Positions 1-7,960 of a DNA stretch of 15,292 bases are shown here, piece by piece; within the stretch, counting starts at the first letter, position 1, and each line of letters starts with the position of its first letter. The position numbers were made by a program, and so were the translations under genes. The stretch spans positions 6,788-22,079 of the forward strand of contig DEHU01000232.1 in assembly GCA_002352125.1 (NCBI GenBank), given 5' to 3'. The notes beneath the pieces are model-generated. The model was not told the DNA's origin and ran no database searches. It saw nothing but the letters and a program-made list of their open reading frames with translations. Origin of the DNA: Competibacteraceae bacterium UBA2792 (GTDB taxonomy: Bacteria > Pseudomonadota > Gammaproteobacteria > Competibacterales > Competibacteraceae).

Positions 1-60
1 CCGGCGCTGATGGCCGACGATCAGATCGCGGTGGTACGCGACTGGCTGTTGGCAGATTGA
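1..60 (+). CDS. C-terminal tail of a probable c-type cytochrome (partial)
   Basis: The first frame is open from the window edge to a TGA at 58-60 and gives 19 residues ending in DDQIAVVRDWLLAD. This resembles the last helix of class I cytochrome c domains (typically 'Met-Pro-x-Leu-x-Asp-x-Gln-Ile-x-x-Val-x-x-Trp-Leu'). The heme CXXCH motif would lie outside the window, so the identity is an inference from a short tail. If real, the gene is convergent with the chemoreceptor gene and their coding ends overlap by 40 bp. The alternative is that this is only an open stretch opposite the chemoreceptor's 3' end. Confidence 0.4.
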   Translation, partial: PALMADDQIAVVRDWLLAD

Positions 61-2045
61 AAGATATTGCCGGTACGCTGCTCCGCATATTGCGGCTTCG
101 GTACCGCCGCCACGTCTTGCGTAGCATCGCCTAGCTCGAAGAAATCCATCAACCGGCATAGGCCAGCCGCTTGTTCGCCCATCGCCTGGCTGGCCGCCGC
201 CGTCTGTTCCACCAGCGCCGCGTTCTGTTGGGTGACTTGATCGAGTTGCAAGATCGCTTTGTTGACTTGCTCGATGCCTCTGGCTTGTTCCTGGCTGGCG
301 GTGGTGATTTCGGCGACGACGTCGCTGACTTTCTTGACCGATATCACGATCTCCCGCAAGGTCCGGCCCGAAGCGGCCGCCAGTTCGTCGCCCTCTTTCA
401 CTTTCCTCGTGCTATCCCCAATCAACCTTTTGATTTCCTTCGCTGCGTCGGCGCTGCGCTGCGCCAGCTTTCTCACTTCGCCGGCCACCACCGCGAAACC
501 GCGCCCCTGCTCTCCGGCTCGCGCTGCCTCGACGGCGGCATTCAAGGCCAGCAAATTAGTTTGGAAAGCGATTTCGTCGATCACGCCAATGATTTCGGCA
601 ATCTTGCGACTGCTGTCATCGATCGCGTTCATGGCATCGATCATCCGATCCACGACCTGCCCCCCCTGCTCGGCTTGGGTTCGGGCCGTCGCCGCCAACC
701 GGTTGGCTTGCCCGGCGTTCAGGGCGCTCTGTTGGGCAACGCTCGTCAGCTCTTCCATGCTGGACGCGGTCTCCTCCAGGGCCGACGCTTGTTCTTCGGT
801 ACGCTGGCTAAGATCGGTGTTGCTCTGCGCGATTTCGGAAGTTGCCGCATTGACCATATCGGTCGCGGCGAGCACATCGCCGACCGTTTTTCGCAAGCTG
901 GCTTGCATGGCTTGCATGGCGCGTAACAGTTGGCCAATTTCGTCGTGGAACCGGTTATCGATTCTACTGGTCAAGTCACCATCCGCAATATGATTGGCCA
1001 CTTGCACCACCTTTTTGAGTGGTTGCTTGACCGCGTGGACAGAAAAGAAAGTGACCAGTAAAGCCATTATCGTAATAGTAAACGCTAGAACAAGATCGAA
1101 GATGGCTTGATGTTGTAGCTGTTCGGCCTCGACGATTAAATCATCGGCAAGCTTATCTTCGACTTTTTTCAACAAGTTGATTTTGCCGGTTTGCATTTCA
1201 AACCAGTAGCGAGCGTCGACGTCCTTGATCTCTTCGTTCGCCTTATCGAAAGCGAGCTTACGCAGCCTATCGGTTTCATCGATAAATTGACCGACCATCG
1301 TGTTCGAGTAGAACGCTTTCTGATCTGCATCCGCCAACGCCATGAATATCCCCAGATACACATCCTGGGCGGCCACGATACCGCTGAACTGATTGAACAT
1401 CCCTGGCGCAAAACTCCGGCGTGAAAAGGTGCTGCTCAGGATGGCGCGTTCGATACCCGATTTCTCCTTGCTTTGAAGCAATGCAAAATAGCCGGTGGCC
1501 CGAGTGGCGATCTCGCTGCTGCTGGTCCCCTTCGCGATATAAGCAATCAAATTTAGAAATAAAGAATTCAGGTTCGTATAATAGCCGATGGCTTCTTTTG
1601 GTTCTATTTCCAGAGCGATGATACTCTTTCTCTTGCTCGCGATTTGATCGAGTTGAGCCAACGCAGCATTTAAAGCTTGGCTGAACTCGCCCTTGAACTG
1701 ATCGCTATCGTGTTCTTGAAGGAACTGCTTTAAGTCCACAATTCGCTTATCGGTATTGGCGCGTTGCTCCATGAGCTCGTCGCCGAACTGCGTCCCTTTG
1801 CTCCCCAACAAGCCGGCCGACATACCACGCTCTTTCTGCATCTCGTGGACTAACGCGCTTATTTTGACGGCAAGCACCGCCAAATCCTGGGTCGCGGACA
1901 TTTCCCTTGCTAATTTCAATTTATTGAATACGGTTGTCGTCGCAAAAACAAACATGAAAAGCAGCGGAACAAGCAGCATGATCGAAAGCCGATATTTCTT
2001 GATTTTCGCGAGCAACAACACGATACGCTCTCCCAAATAGTTCAT
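21..2045 (-). CDS. Methyl-accepting chemotaxis protein with NIT (nitrate/nitrite-sensing) domain
   Basis: Transmembrane chemoreceptor of 674 residues. An N-terminal membrane segment (about 21-40) is followed by a periplasmic NIT-type domain (about 50-305) with the family signature HEMQKERGMSAGLLGS (67-82) and a second conserved stretch SGIERA (196-201). A second membrane segment lies at about 314-338, then a HAMP linker (about 339-392) and the cytoplasmic signalling domain. The hairpin tip is recognisable at 488-520 (IDEIAFQTNLLALNAAVEAA and following residues). NIT domains in other proteins bind nitrate/nitrite; the ligand here is inferred. The protein should signal through CheW/CheA. No C-terminal CheR-tethering pentapeptide is seen. 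The ATG at 2045 has no good ribosome site, but a GGGAG sequence sits six bases before an in-frame GTG at codon 9 (2021). That may be the true start and would lose only eight residues. Confidence 0.93.
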   Translation of the reverse strand: MNYLGERIVLLLAKIKKYRLSIMLLVPLLFMFVFATTTVFNKLKLAREMSATQDLAVLAVKISALVHEMQKERGMSAGLLGSKGTQFGDELMEQRANTDKRIVDLKQFLQEHDSDQFKGEFSQALNAALAQLDQIASKRKSIIALEIEPKEAIGYYTNLNSLFLNLIAYIAKGTSSSEIATRATGYFALLQSKEKSGIERAILSSTFSRRSFAPGMFNQFSGIVAAQDVYLGIFMALADADQKAFYSNTMVGQFIDETDRLRKLAFDKANEEIKDVDARYWFEMQTGKINLLKKVEDKLADDLIVEAEQLQHQAIFDLVLAFTITIMALLVTFFSVHAVKQPLKKVVQVANHIADGDLTSRIDNRFHDEIGQLLRAMQAMQASLRKTVGDVLAATDMVNAATSEIAQSNTDLSQRTEEQASALEETASSMEELTSVAQQSALNAGQANRLAATARTQAEQGGQVVDRMIDAMNAIDDSSRKIAEIIGVIDEIAFQTNLLALNAAVEAARAGEQGRGFAVVAGEVRKLAQRSADAAKEIKRLIGDSTRKVKEGDELAAASGRTLREIVISVKKVSDVVAEITTASQEQARGIEQVNKAILQLDQVTQQNAALVEQTAAASQAMGEQAAGLCRLMDFFELGDATQDVAAVPKPQYAEQRTGNIFQSANSQSRTTAI

Positions 2046-2052
2046 ACGGATT

Positions 2053-2068
2053 CAGCAGCATTCTGCTG
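2053..2068 (-). repeat. Short hairpin in the leader of the chemoreceptor gene
   Basis: CAGCAG (2053-2058) and CTGCTG (2063-2068) form a perfect 6-bp stem with a 4-base loop. It ends seven bases before the annotated ATG in the mRNA of the minus-strand chemoreceptor gene. It could hinder initiation at that ATG or favour the GTG eight codons downstream. Its function is inferred. Confidence 0.45.
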
Positions 2069-2104
2069 GCGGTCTATTCCAATCAAGGATTCTAACGACA
2101 ACTT

Positions 2105-2121
2105 TACAAATACCGTGCCAA
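2105..2121 (-). promoter_or_regulatory. Sigma-54-like promoter for the chemoreceptor gene
   Basis: On the minus strand the sequence reads TTGGCACGGTATTTGTA. The sigma-54 consensus is YTGGCACG-N4-TTGCW, so the -24 element TGGCACG is perfect, the four-base spacer is correct, and the -12 element is TTGT instead of TTGC. Transcription would start near 2094 and give a leader of about 50 bases before the chemoreceptor start. Chemotaxis genes are often under alternative sigma factors. The mismatch falls in the normally important -12 GC pair, so confidence is moderate. No enhancer site was identified. Confidence 0.4.
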
Positions 2122-2195
2122 AGCCGTATTCCATTTAACTTATTAATTTAAATACCAATTCAAAATAACAATACCTCCTTGGGCGCAAGGAAAAT

Positions 2196-2209
2196 ACAAT
2201 ATATATTGT
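2196..2209. promoter_or_regulatory. Perfect 14-bp AT-rich palindrome (possible operator)
   Basis: ACAATATATATTGT is a perfect palindrome in the AT-rich spacer between the transporter and chemoreceptor genes. It lies upstream of the sigma-54-like element. It could bind a dimeric regulator, but it matches no operator I recognise with confidence. Confidence 0.35.
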
Positions 2210-2219
2210 TACAACACAT

Positions 2220-2253
2220 ATAAAACAAGATTCTCTTGCACAAACAGAATCTT
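2220..2253 (-). terminator. Probable intrinsic terminator of the EamA transporter gene
   Basis: AAGATTCT (2227-2234) and AGAATCTT (2246-2253) form a perfect 8-bp stem with an 11-base loop. Reading the minus strand, the stem is followed at once by GTTTTAT, a modest T-tract. It lies about 50 bp past the stop of the minus-strand transporter gene. The stem is AT-rich, so it may be weak; a larger palindrome immediately upstream (2259-2294) may act with it. Confidence 0.5.
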
Positions 2254-2258
2254 AAATA

Positions 2259-2294
2259 TAACAACTAATATTGTTTTAACAAAATTAGTTGTTA
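2259..2294. repeat. 36-base near-perfect AT-rich palindrome
   Basis: TAACAACTAAT (2259-2269) and ATTAGTTGTTA (2284-2294) are perfect 11-base inverted repeats. The bases between them can pair further (TTGT with ACAA) after an A-A mismatch, so almost the whole 36 bases fold. It begins nine bases past the stop of the transporter gene. It may be a 3' mRNA-stabilising or terminating hairpin, a protein-binding site, or the scar of a mobile element. Confidence 0.6.
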
Positions 2295-2303
2295 GATCAC
2301 TTC

Positions 2304-3221
2304 CTAAATTGCCCTGAAACGCTTCAGGACAGTGGCAAGCCAAATACCTAATGAAATCAATATTATACCTATAAAATGAAAACCATACAACCGCTCGCCG
2401 AGAAAAAGCATCGCCAGTATCGCGCCAAAAGCCGGCATCAAGTGCAAAAACTGCCCGGTGCGATTGGCCCCAAGCTCTGCTACCGCCCGGTTCCAGAAGA
2501 TGTAAGCGAGAATCGACGGAAACAGCGCTAGATACAGAACGCTGGCAACGGTTGTGCCGGTGATGGCGACAGTACGTCCGTGAATCAAATCCCAACCGTA
2601 AAGCGGTACCAAAACCACCATACCCAGCATCATAGTCGCAGCTTGGAAGTTGAGCGGCTCGATCTCGGCCGGCCGCCAGCGCAGGCAAACCGAATACAGT
2701 GCCCAACTGAACACCGCCGCTAGTATCCACAAATCGCCGAAATTAAACCGCCGCGCCAGCAAGCTTTGCAGTTCGCCGCGCCCGACGATCACCAGCACCC
2801 CCGCCAGCGAGACGGCGATACCGAGCGCCTGCCAACCGGTCACGGTCTGGCGCAGCAACAGGAACGACAACGCCACGATCAGCACCGGCGTCACCGACAG
2901 CATGATGACGGCGTTGGTGGCGGTGGTAGATTGCAGGCCGATATAGACGAAAGTGTTGAAGTTGACGACGCCCAGCACGCTGAGCAAAAACAGGATCGGC
3001 CCATGCCGGCGCAGCAGCGGTTTTTGCCGGCGCAGCGAGGACCACACGAAGGGCAACAAAATCGCCAACGCCACCGCCCAGCGCCAGAACGATAGCGTGA
3101 ATGGTGTAAACACTGCGTGCACCGCTCGGCCCAGCACGAAGTTACCGGACCAGAACAGGGTGGTCAGCACCAACAACAGATAAGGAGAGGGACGACGCCA
3201 AGCGTTCAATAACTGAAACAT
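2304..3221 (-). CDS. EamA/DMT-family inner-membrane transporter
   Basis: A predicted inner-membrane protein of the drug/metabolite transporter superfamily, 305 residues from the ATG at 3221, the usual family length. The hydrophobicity pattern fits ten membrane segments arranged as two EamA repeats (about 15-140 and 160-300). Family-type features include FWSGNFVLGRAV in the first segment, TTATNAVIMLSVTPVLIVAL near the end of repeat one, FSWALYSVCLRW opening repeat two, and LMPAFGAILAMLFLGERL near its end. The substrate cannot be predicted; family members export amino acids, metabolites or drugs. An in-frame TTG at 3242 would add seven residues; neither start has a clear ribosome site, and ATG was chosen by convention. 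It is transcribed in the same direction as the chemoreceptor but separated by a 258-bp spacer with hairpins, so they are probably separate units. Confidence 0.9.
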   Translation of the reverse strand: MFQLLNAWRRPSPYLLLVLTTLFWSGNFVLGRAVHAVFTPFTLSFWRWAVALAILLPFVWSSLRRQKPLLRRHGPILFLLSVLGVVNFNTFVYIGLQSTTATNAVIMLSVTPVLIVALSFLLLRQTVTGWQALGIAVSLAGVLVIVGRGELQSLLARRFNFGDLWILAAVFSWALYSVCLRWRPAEIEPLNFQAATMMLGMVVLVPLYGWDLIHGRTVAITGTTVASVLYLALFPSILAYIFWNRAVAELGANRTGQFLHLMPAFGAILAMLFLGERLYGFHFIGIILISLGIWLATVLKRFRAI

Positions 3222-3649
3222 GGTCAAAGCATGCCGATTCAATGAGCCGGTACAAATTATCCAACGATTGCTTGAGGCGAGCCGAAACGTCGCGAAGATT
3301 TTCGCAAGTGCGGACTGGGTTTCACCGGCTGCGAGACAGTATTCGAGGAGCCGGTATCGATTCGGGACGATGATCGAGAAACCTATCGCCAGCAGCGTCT
3401 CAATCCGATTGGTTGGCTGCGACGAACGGCCAGCTTGCCGAAGGACCTGTCCGAACGCAAAGTACCGTGCCCCTTTGCCGATATCCTATCCCAAAAGTCG
3501 GATATATTTTCCGGCAGCCAGTCTATAGTTTAAGGGTTTTTTACCCCCACTGGCCGCGGCAACCATCCCGGCGGCCCCGGCTCCACCCGCAGAGTGGGCG
3601 GGTGGAATCCAGCACAACTAATACCCTCAACGTCAATACAGGATCGAAC
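3222..3649. promoter_or_regulatory. Divergent intergenic region and aceE leader (428 bp)
   Basis: This gene-free stretch separates the divergent transporter and aceE genes and must hold both promoters. I see no confident -35/-10 pair. Features: ATATCC (3481-3486) and GGATAT (3500-3505) are inverted repeats, and CGGA (3499-3502) faces TCCG (3510-3513) around an AT core; together they look operator-like. A perfect 9-bp hairpin lies closer to aceE (separate entry). The E. coli PdhR operator pattern (ATTGGT-NNN-ACCAAT) was looked for and not found. An open frame runs in from 3413 in phase with aceE, but it lacks AceE-like sequence before codon 80. Confidence 0.5.
3582..3606 (+). repeat. 9-bp stem-loop in the aceE leader
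   Basis: TCCACCCGC (3582-3590) and GCGGGTGGA (3598-3606) pair perfectly around the loop AGAGTGG. The hairpin ends 43 bases before the aceE ATG and is not followed by a T-tract, so it is not a classical terminator. It may stabilise or regulate the operon mRNA. Confidence 0.5.
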
Positions 3650-6310
3650 ATGACCAACGAGAATTACAGCGACCCGGATCCGCAAGAAACCAGGGAATGG
3701 CTCGAAGCGCTGGAAGCGGTCCTCGAAGCGGAAGGACTCCAGCGCGCGCACCATCTGCTCGGCGAACTCCAGAGCAAAGCCCGCGCTGCCGGTGTTCACA
3801 TGCCCTACAGCGCCAACACCCCCTACCTGAACACCATCCCCGCCGATCAGGAGGAATACACCCCCGGCGATCCTGGCATGGAATGGAAGATCCGTTCGCT
3901 GATCCGCTGGAACGCGCTGGCAATGGTGGTCAAAGCCAACCGCATCACCTCGGAGCTGGGTGGCCACATCGCCAGTTTCGCCTCCAGCGCCACCCTGTAC
4001 GATGTCGGCTTCAACCACTTCTGGCACGCCCCTGGCGCCGAGCACGGCGGCGATCTGGTCTTCATTCAGGGCCATTCCGCGCCGGGCATCTACGCCCGCG
4101 CTTATCTGGAAGGCCGCTTGAGCGAGGGGCAACTGAACAACTTCCGGCAGGAGGTGGACGGCAACGGTCTCTCCTCCTACCCCCATCCCTGGCTGATGCC
4201 GGATTTCTGGCAGTTTCCTACCGTATCGATGGGCCTTGGTCCGATCCAAGCGATTTATCAAGCCCGCTTCATGAAATACCTGCACAACCGGGGTCTGGCC
4301 AACACAGAGGGCCGCAAGGTGTGGTGCTTCTGCGGCGACGGCGAAATGGACGAGCCAGAATCGCTGGGCGCCATCGCGCTGGCCTCCCGCGAGAATCTGG
4401 ACAACTTGATTTTCGTCATCAACTGCAACCTGCAACGGCTGGATGGGCCGGTGCGCGGCAACGGCAAGATCATCCAGGAACTGGAAGGCGATTTTCGCGG
4501 CGCCGGCTGGAACGTCATCAAGGTCCTGTGGGGCTCCTACTGGGATCCGCTGCTGGCCGCCGACAAGAAAGGCTTGCTGCTCAAGCTGATGGAAGAATGC
4601 GTCGACGGCGAGTACCAGAATTTCAAGGCCAAGGGTGGCGCCTACACGCGCGAGCACTTCTTCGGTAAATATCCCGAACTGAAGCAAATGGTCAGCCACC
4701 TGTCCGACGAGGATATCTGGCGACTGAACCGGGGTGGCCACGATCCGCACAAGATTTACGCGGCCTACGCAGCGGCGGTGAAACACCAAGGTCAGCCGAC
4801 CGTGATTCTCGCCAAGACCGTCAAAGGCTACGGCATGGGCGTGGCCGGTGAAGGCAAGAACATCACCCACTCGCAAAAGAAAATGGGCGAGCAGGCGCTC
4901 AAGGATTTCCGCGACCGCTTCCACATCCCCATTTCCGACGATCAGCTCGAAACCATGCCGTTCTACCGACCGGCGGACGACAGCCCGGAAATCCAGTACC
5001 TGCAACAGCGCCGCGCCGCCTTGGGCGGTTACCTGCCGCAGCGCCGCCGCAACGCCGAGCCGCTGACCGCGCCGCCGCTGGCCAGTTTCGACGCGCTGTT
5101 GCAGGATACCGGCGACCGCGACATGTCCACCACCATGGCCTTCGTCCGCATCCTCACTCAACTGGCGCGCGATAAAGCCGTCGGCCGCTACGTGGTGCCC
5201 ATCGTCGCCGACGAAGCGCGCACCTTCGGCATGGAAGGCATGTTCCGGCAGATCGGCATCTACTCGCCGCGCGGCCAGTTGTACGAACCGCAGGACGCCG
5301 ACCAGTTGATGTTCTACAAGGAAGACAAGAAGGGGCAAATCTTGCAGGAAGGCATCAACGAGGCGGGCGCCATGTCGTCCTGGCTGGCTGCTGGCACCGC
5401 CTACGCCAACCACGGCATCAACATGATCCCGTTCTACATTTACTACTCGATGTTCGGCTTCCAGCGCATCGGCGATTTGGCCTGGGCTGCCGGCGACCTG
5501 CAAGCGCGCGGTTTCCTGATCGGCGGCACCTCTGGCCGTACCACGCTGGCGGGCGAGGGCCTGCAACACCAGGACGGCCACAGCCAGATTTTCGCCCAGT
5601 TCATCCCCAACTGCGTGTCCTATGATCCAACCTTCTCCTACGAGCTGGCGGTGATCGTGCAGGACGGTTTGCGGCGGATGGTTCAAGAACAGGAGCACGT
5701 TTTCTACTACATCACCACCTTGAACGAGAACTACCGCCACCCCGCCATGCCGGAGGGTGCACAAGACGGCATCCTCAAAGGCATGTACCTGTTCAAGAAG
5801 GGCGAAGGTAAGGGCCAGCGGGTACAACTACTCGGCTGTGGCGCGATCATGAACGAGGTGATCGCCGCCGCCGACCTGCTGCGCGACGATTGGCAGGTCA
5901 GCGCTGATATCTGGTCGGCGCCCGGTATCAACCAACTGGCGCGCGACGGGCAGGATGCGCTGCGCTGGAATCTGTTGCACCCCGAGCAAACGCCGCGCGT
6001 GCCTTACGTCACCGCTTGTCTCGAAGGACATTCCGGCCCGGTGGTGGCCGCGACCGACTACATGCGGATGTATGCCGAGCAACTGCGGCCTTTCATTCAC
6101 CGGCATTACTTCGTGCTGGGCACCGACGGTTTCGGCCGCAGCGACACCCGCGCCAAGCTGCGGCAACACTTCGAGGTGGATCGGCACTACGTCGCGGTCG
6201 CAGCCCTCAAGTTGCTGGCCGAGGAAGGCGCCCTGCCTGCCGCCAAGGTGCAAGAAGCTATCAAGAAGTACGGCATCGATGCCGATAAACCCAATCCAGT
6301 CACCGTTTGA
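3650..6310 (+). CDS. aceE: Pyruvate dehydrogenase E1 component, homodimeric type
   Basis: Thiamine-diphosphate-dependent E1 subunit, which decarboxylates pyruvate and reductively acetylates the lipoyl groups of E2. From the ATG at 3650 it has 886 residues, matching E. coli AceE (887). Upstream in-frame codons exist, but AceE similarity begins with NYSDPDPQETREWLEALEAV, and AGGA (3640-3643) sits six bases before this ATG. The thiamine/Mg motif is intact: GDGEMDEPE from residue 229, ending in NCN at 258-260. Other family hallmarks include PYSANTPYLNTIP near the N-terminus, the GGHIASFASSATLYDVGFNHF region, and GGTSGRTTLAGEGLQHQDGH in the transketolase-like half. It opens the complex operon, with aceF starting 24 bp downstream. 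Confidence 0.98.
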   Translation: MTNENYSDPDPQETREWLEALEAVLEAEGLQRAHHLLGELQSKARAAGVHMPYSANTPYLNTIPADQEEYTPGDPGMEWKIRSLIRWNALAMVVKANRITSELGGHIASFASSATLYDVGFNHFWHAPGAEHGGDLVFIQGHSAPGIYARAYLEGRLSEGQLNNFRQEVDGNGLSSYPHPWLMPDFWQFPTVSMGLGPIQAIYQARFMKYLHNRGLANTEGRKVWCFCGDGEMDEPESLGAIALASRENLDNLIFVINCNLQRLDGPVRGNGKIIQELEGDFRGAGWNVIKVLWGSYWDPLLAADKKGLLLKLMEECVDGEYQNFKAKGGAYTREHFFGKYPELKQMVSHLSDEDIWRLNRGGHDPHKIYAAYAAAVKHQGQPTVILAKTVKGYGMGVAGEGKNITHSQKKMGEQALKDFRDRFHIPISDDQLETMPFYRPADDSPEIQYLQQRRAALGGYLPQRRRNAEPLTAPPLASFDALLQDTGDRDMSTTMAFVRILTQLARDKAVGRYVVPIVADEARTFGMEGMFRQIGIYSPRGQLYEPQDADQLMFYKEDKKGQILQEGINEAGAMSSWLAAGTAYANHGINMIPFYIYYSMFGFQRIGDLAWAAGDLQARGFLIGGTSGRTTLAGEGLQHQDGHSQIFAQFIPNCVSYDPTFSYELAVIVQDGLRRMVQEQEHVFYYITTLNENYRHPAMPEGAQDGILKGMYLFKKGEGKGQRVQLLGCGAIMNEVIAAADLLRDDWQVSADIWSAPGINQLARDGQDALRWNLLHPEQTPRVPYVTACLEGHSGPVVAATDYMRMYAEQLRPFIHRHYFVLGTDGFGRSDTRAKLRQHFEVDRHYVAVAALKLLAEEGALPAAKVQEAIKKYGIDADKPNPVTV

Positions 6311-6334
6311 GCACCGGCCAAGGGGGAATTTCTC

Positions 6335-7945
6335 GTGAGCATCATCAAGGAAATTCATGTGCCGGATATCGGCGATTTCAAAAACGTGGACGTCATCGAA
6401 GTCACGGTCGCAGTGGGTGATATCATCGACGTCGATACGCCGCTGATCATGCTGGAAAGCGACAAAGCCACCATGGAAGTGCCCTCATCGTTGCTCGGCG
6501 TGGTCCGGGAAATCAAGGTCAAGGCCGGCGATAAAGTCTCGCAGGGCGACTTGATCCTCTATCTGGACGTCGCCGAAAGCGTGTCGGCGCCGGAGCGCCC
6601 GTCCGTTGTCACCGAAACTGCTGCGGCTAGCGGTACCGGCGAAGCGCGCGAGGTGCGCGTGCCCGATATCGGCGATTTCAAAAACGTGCCGATCATCGAG
6701 GTGCTGGTCGCGCCCGGCGATCATGTCGAGATCGACACCTCGCTGATCGTGCTGGAAAGCGACAAGGCTAGCATGGAAGTGCCCTCGCCTTTCGCCGGTA
6801 CGATCCAGAGCGTCGAAGTCAAGGTGGGCGATCCGGTTTCGCAGGGCGATTTGATTCTGGTCCTGCGCGAGAGCGGAGCCGACGCCGCCGCCAAGCCGCA
6901 ACTGCCCGACACGCTCAGCGTCGTCACCCTGGCGCCGCGCACGCCCAAACCGGCGAGCGCCCCGCCGCCACCGCCGGTGAAATCCATGCCGATGGAAACC
7001 GCTGCCCCTAGCTTCGCCAAAGTGCACGCCAGCCCCTCGGTGCGGCGCTTCGCCCGCGAATTGGGCGTCGATCTCACCCGGCTGGCCAAGGGCTCCGGTC
7101 CCAAAGGCCGTATCCTCAAGGAAGACGTGCAGGGTTTCGTCAAGCAGGTCATGTCCGGCGCGCTCGCTCCGACCGCTCCAGCGACCGGCGGCGTCGCCGG
7201 CGGTGGCGTGTTGAATCTGCTGCCCTGGCCCGAGGTTGATTTCGCCAAGTTCGGTCCGGTGGAGGCTAAGCCGCTATCGCGGATCAAGAAGTTGTCGGGC
7301 GCCAACCTCGCCCGCAACTGGGTAATGATCCCGGCGGTGACCTATCACGAGGATGCCGACATCACCGATCTGGAAGCCTTCCGGCTGCAAATCAACAAGG
7401 AGGGTGAGAAGAGCGGTGGGGTCAAGCTGACCATGCTGGCGTTCATGATCAAGGCGTGCGTCCGTACCTTGCAGCGCTTCCCCGAATTCAACGCCTCGCT
7501 CGATGGCGAAAATCTGATTTACAAACAGTACTACCACATCGCTTTCGCCGCCGATACACCGAACGGTCTGGTGGTGCCGGTGGTGAAGGACGCTGACAAG
7601 AAAGGTGTGTTCGACATCGCCAAGGAAACCGGCGAACTCGCCAAGAAAGCGCGCGACGGCAAGCTCGGCCCAGCCGACATGCAGGGCGCCTGCTTCACCA
7701 TCTCCTCGGTTGGCGGCATCGGCGGCACTTATTTCTCGCCGATCGTCAACGCCCCGGAGGTGGCAATCCTAGGTGCCAGCAAGTCGGTGATGAAGCCGGT
7801 CTGGGACGGCAAACAGTTCGCGCCGCGCCTGATCCTGCCGCTGTCGCTCAGCGCGGATCATCGAGTGATCGACGGTGCGCTGGCGACTCGCTTCAACGTC
7901 TATCTGGCCCAACTGCTGGCGGACTTCCGCCGCGTGCTGCTCTAA
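6335..7945 (+). CDS. aceF: Pyruvate dehydrogenase E2, dihydrolipoamide acetyltransferase with two lipoyl domains
   Basis: Core subunit of the complex; it transfers acetyl groups from lipoamide to CoA. It has 536 residues from a GTG start at 6335, preceded by a strong AAGGGGGA ribosome site (6320-6327). Domains: lipoyl domain 1 (about 2-78, lipoylated Lys44 in ESDKATMEV), lipoyl domain 2 (about 105-178, Lys144 in ESDKASMEV), an Ala/Pro-rich linker (about 180-225), a peripheral-subunit-binding domain (about 229-268, SPSVRRFARELGVDLTRL), a second linker, and the acetyltransferase domain to the C-terminus. That domain ends with the active-site motif DHRVIDGA (His509, Asp513). The two lipoyl domains are exactly 100 residues apart and share a 24-base identical DNA stretch at 6365 and 6665. 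Lpd follows after 15 bp. Confidence 0.98.
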   Translation: MSIIKEIHVPDIGDFKNVDVIEVTVAVGDIIDVDTPLIMLESDKATMEVPSSLLGVVREIKVKAGDKVSQGDLILYLDVAESVSAPERPSVVTETAAASGTGEAREVRVPDIGDFKNVPIIEVLVAPGDHVEIDTSLIVLESDKASMEVPSPFAGTIQSVEVKVGDPVSQGDLILVLRESGADAAAKPQLPDTLSVVTLAPRTPKPASAPPPPPVKSMPMETAAPSFAKVHASPSVRRFARELGVDLTRLAKGSGPKGRILKEDVQGFVKQVMSGALAPTAPATGGVAGGGVLNLLPWPEVDFAKFGPVEAKPLSRIKKLSGANLARNWVMIPAVTYHEDADITDLEAFRLQINKEGEKSGGVKLTMLAFMIKACVRTLQRFPEFNASLDGENLIYKQYYHIAFAADTPNGLVVPVVKDADKKGVFDIAKETGELAKKARDGKLGPADMQGACFTISSVGGIGGTYFSPIVNAPEVAILGASKSVMKPVWDGKQFAPRLILPLSLSADHRVIDGALATRFNVYLAQLLADFRRVLL

Positions 7946-7960
7946 CGGAGATCGCTGCTC

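Noticed and set aside
171..993. Two open frames of about 250 codons on the plus strand opposite the chemoreceptor
   Set aside because: They are shadows of the chemoreceptor's helical repeat coding; no start context and no recognisable motifs.
2209..2730. Open frame overlapping the EamA gene in another minus-strand frame
   Set aside because: Arg/Ser-rich out-of-frame reading of the transporter; the other frame has clear membrane segments.
3413..3649. Upstream in-frame extension of aceE
   Set aside because: The 79 extra residues have no AceE similarity and are Arg/Pro-rich. The ATG at 3650 has a ribosome site and gives the family length.
3222..3649. PdhR-type operator ahead of aceE
   Set aside because: Only a single TTGGT half-site is present; no palindromic partner at the right spacing.
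3530..5827. A 765-codon open frame on the strand opposite aceE
   Set aside because: It is the mirror of a GC-rich, strongly biased gene. The translation is rich in His, Val, Gly and Arg with no domain pattern, while aceE on the plus strand is unmistakable.
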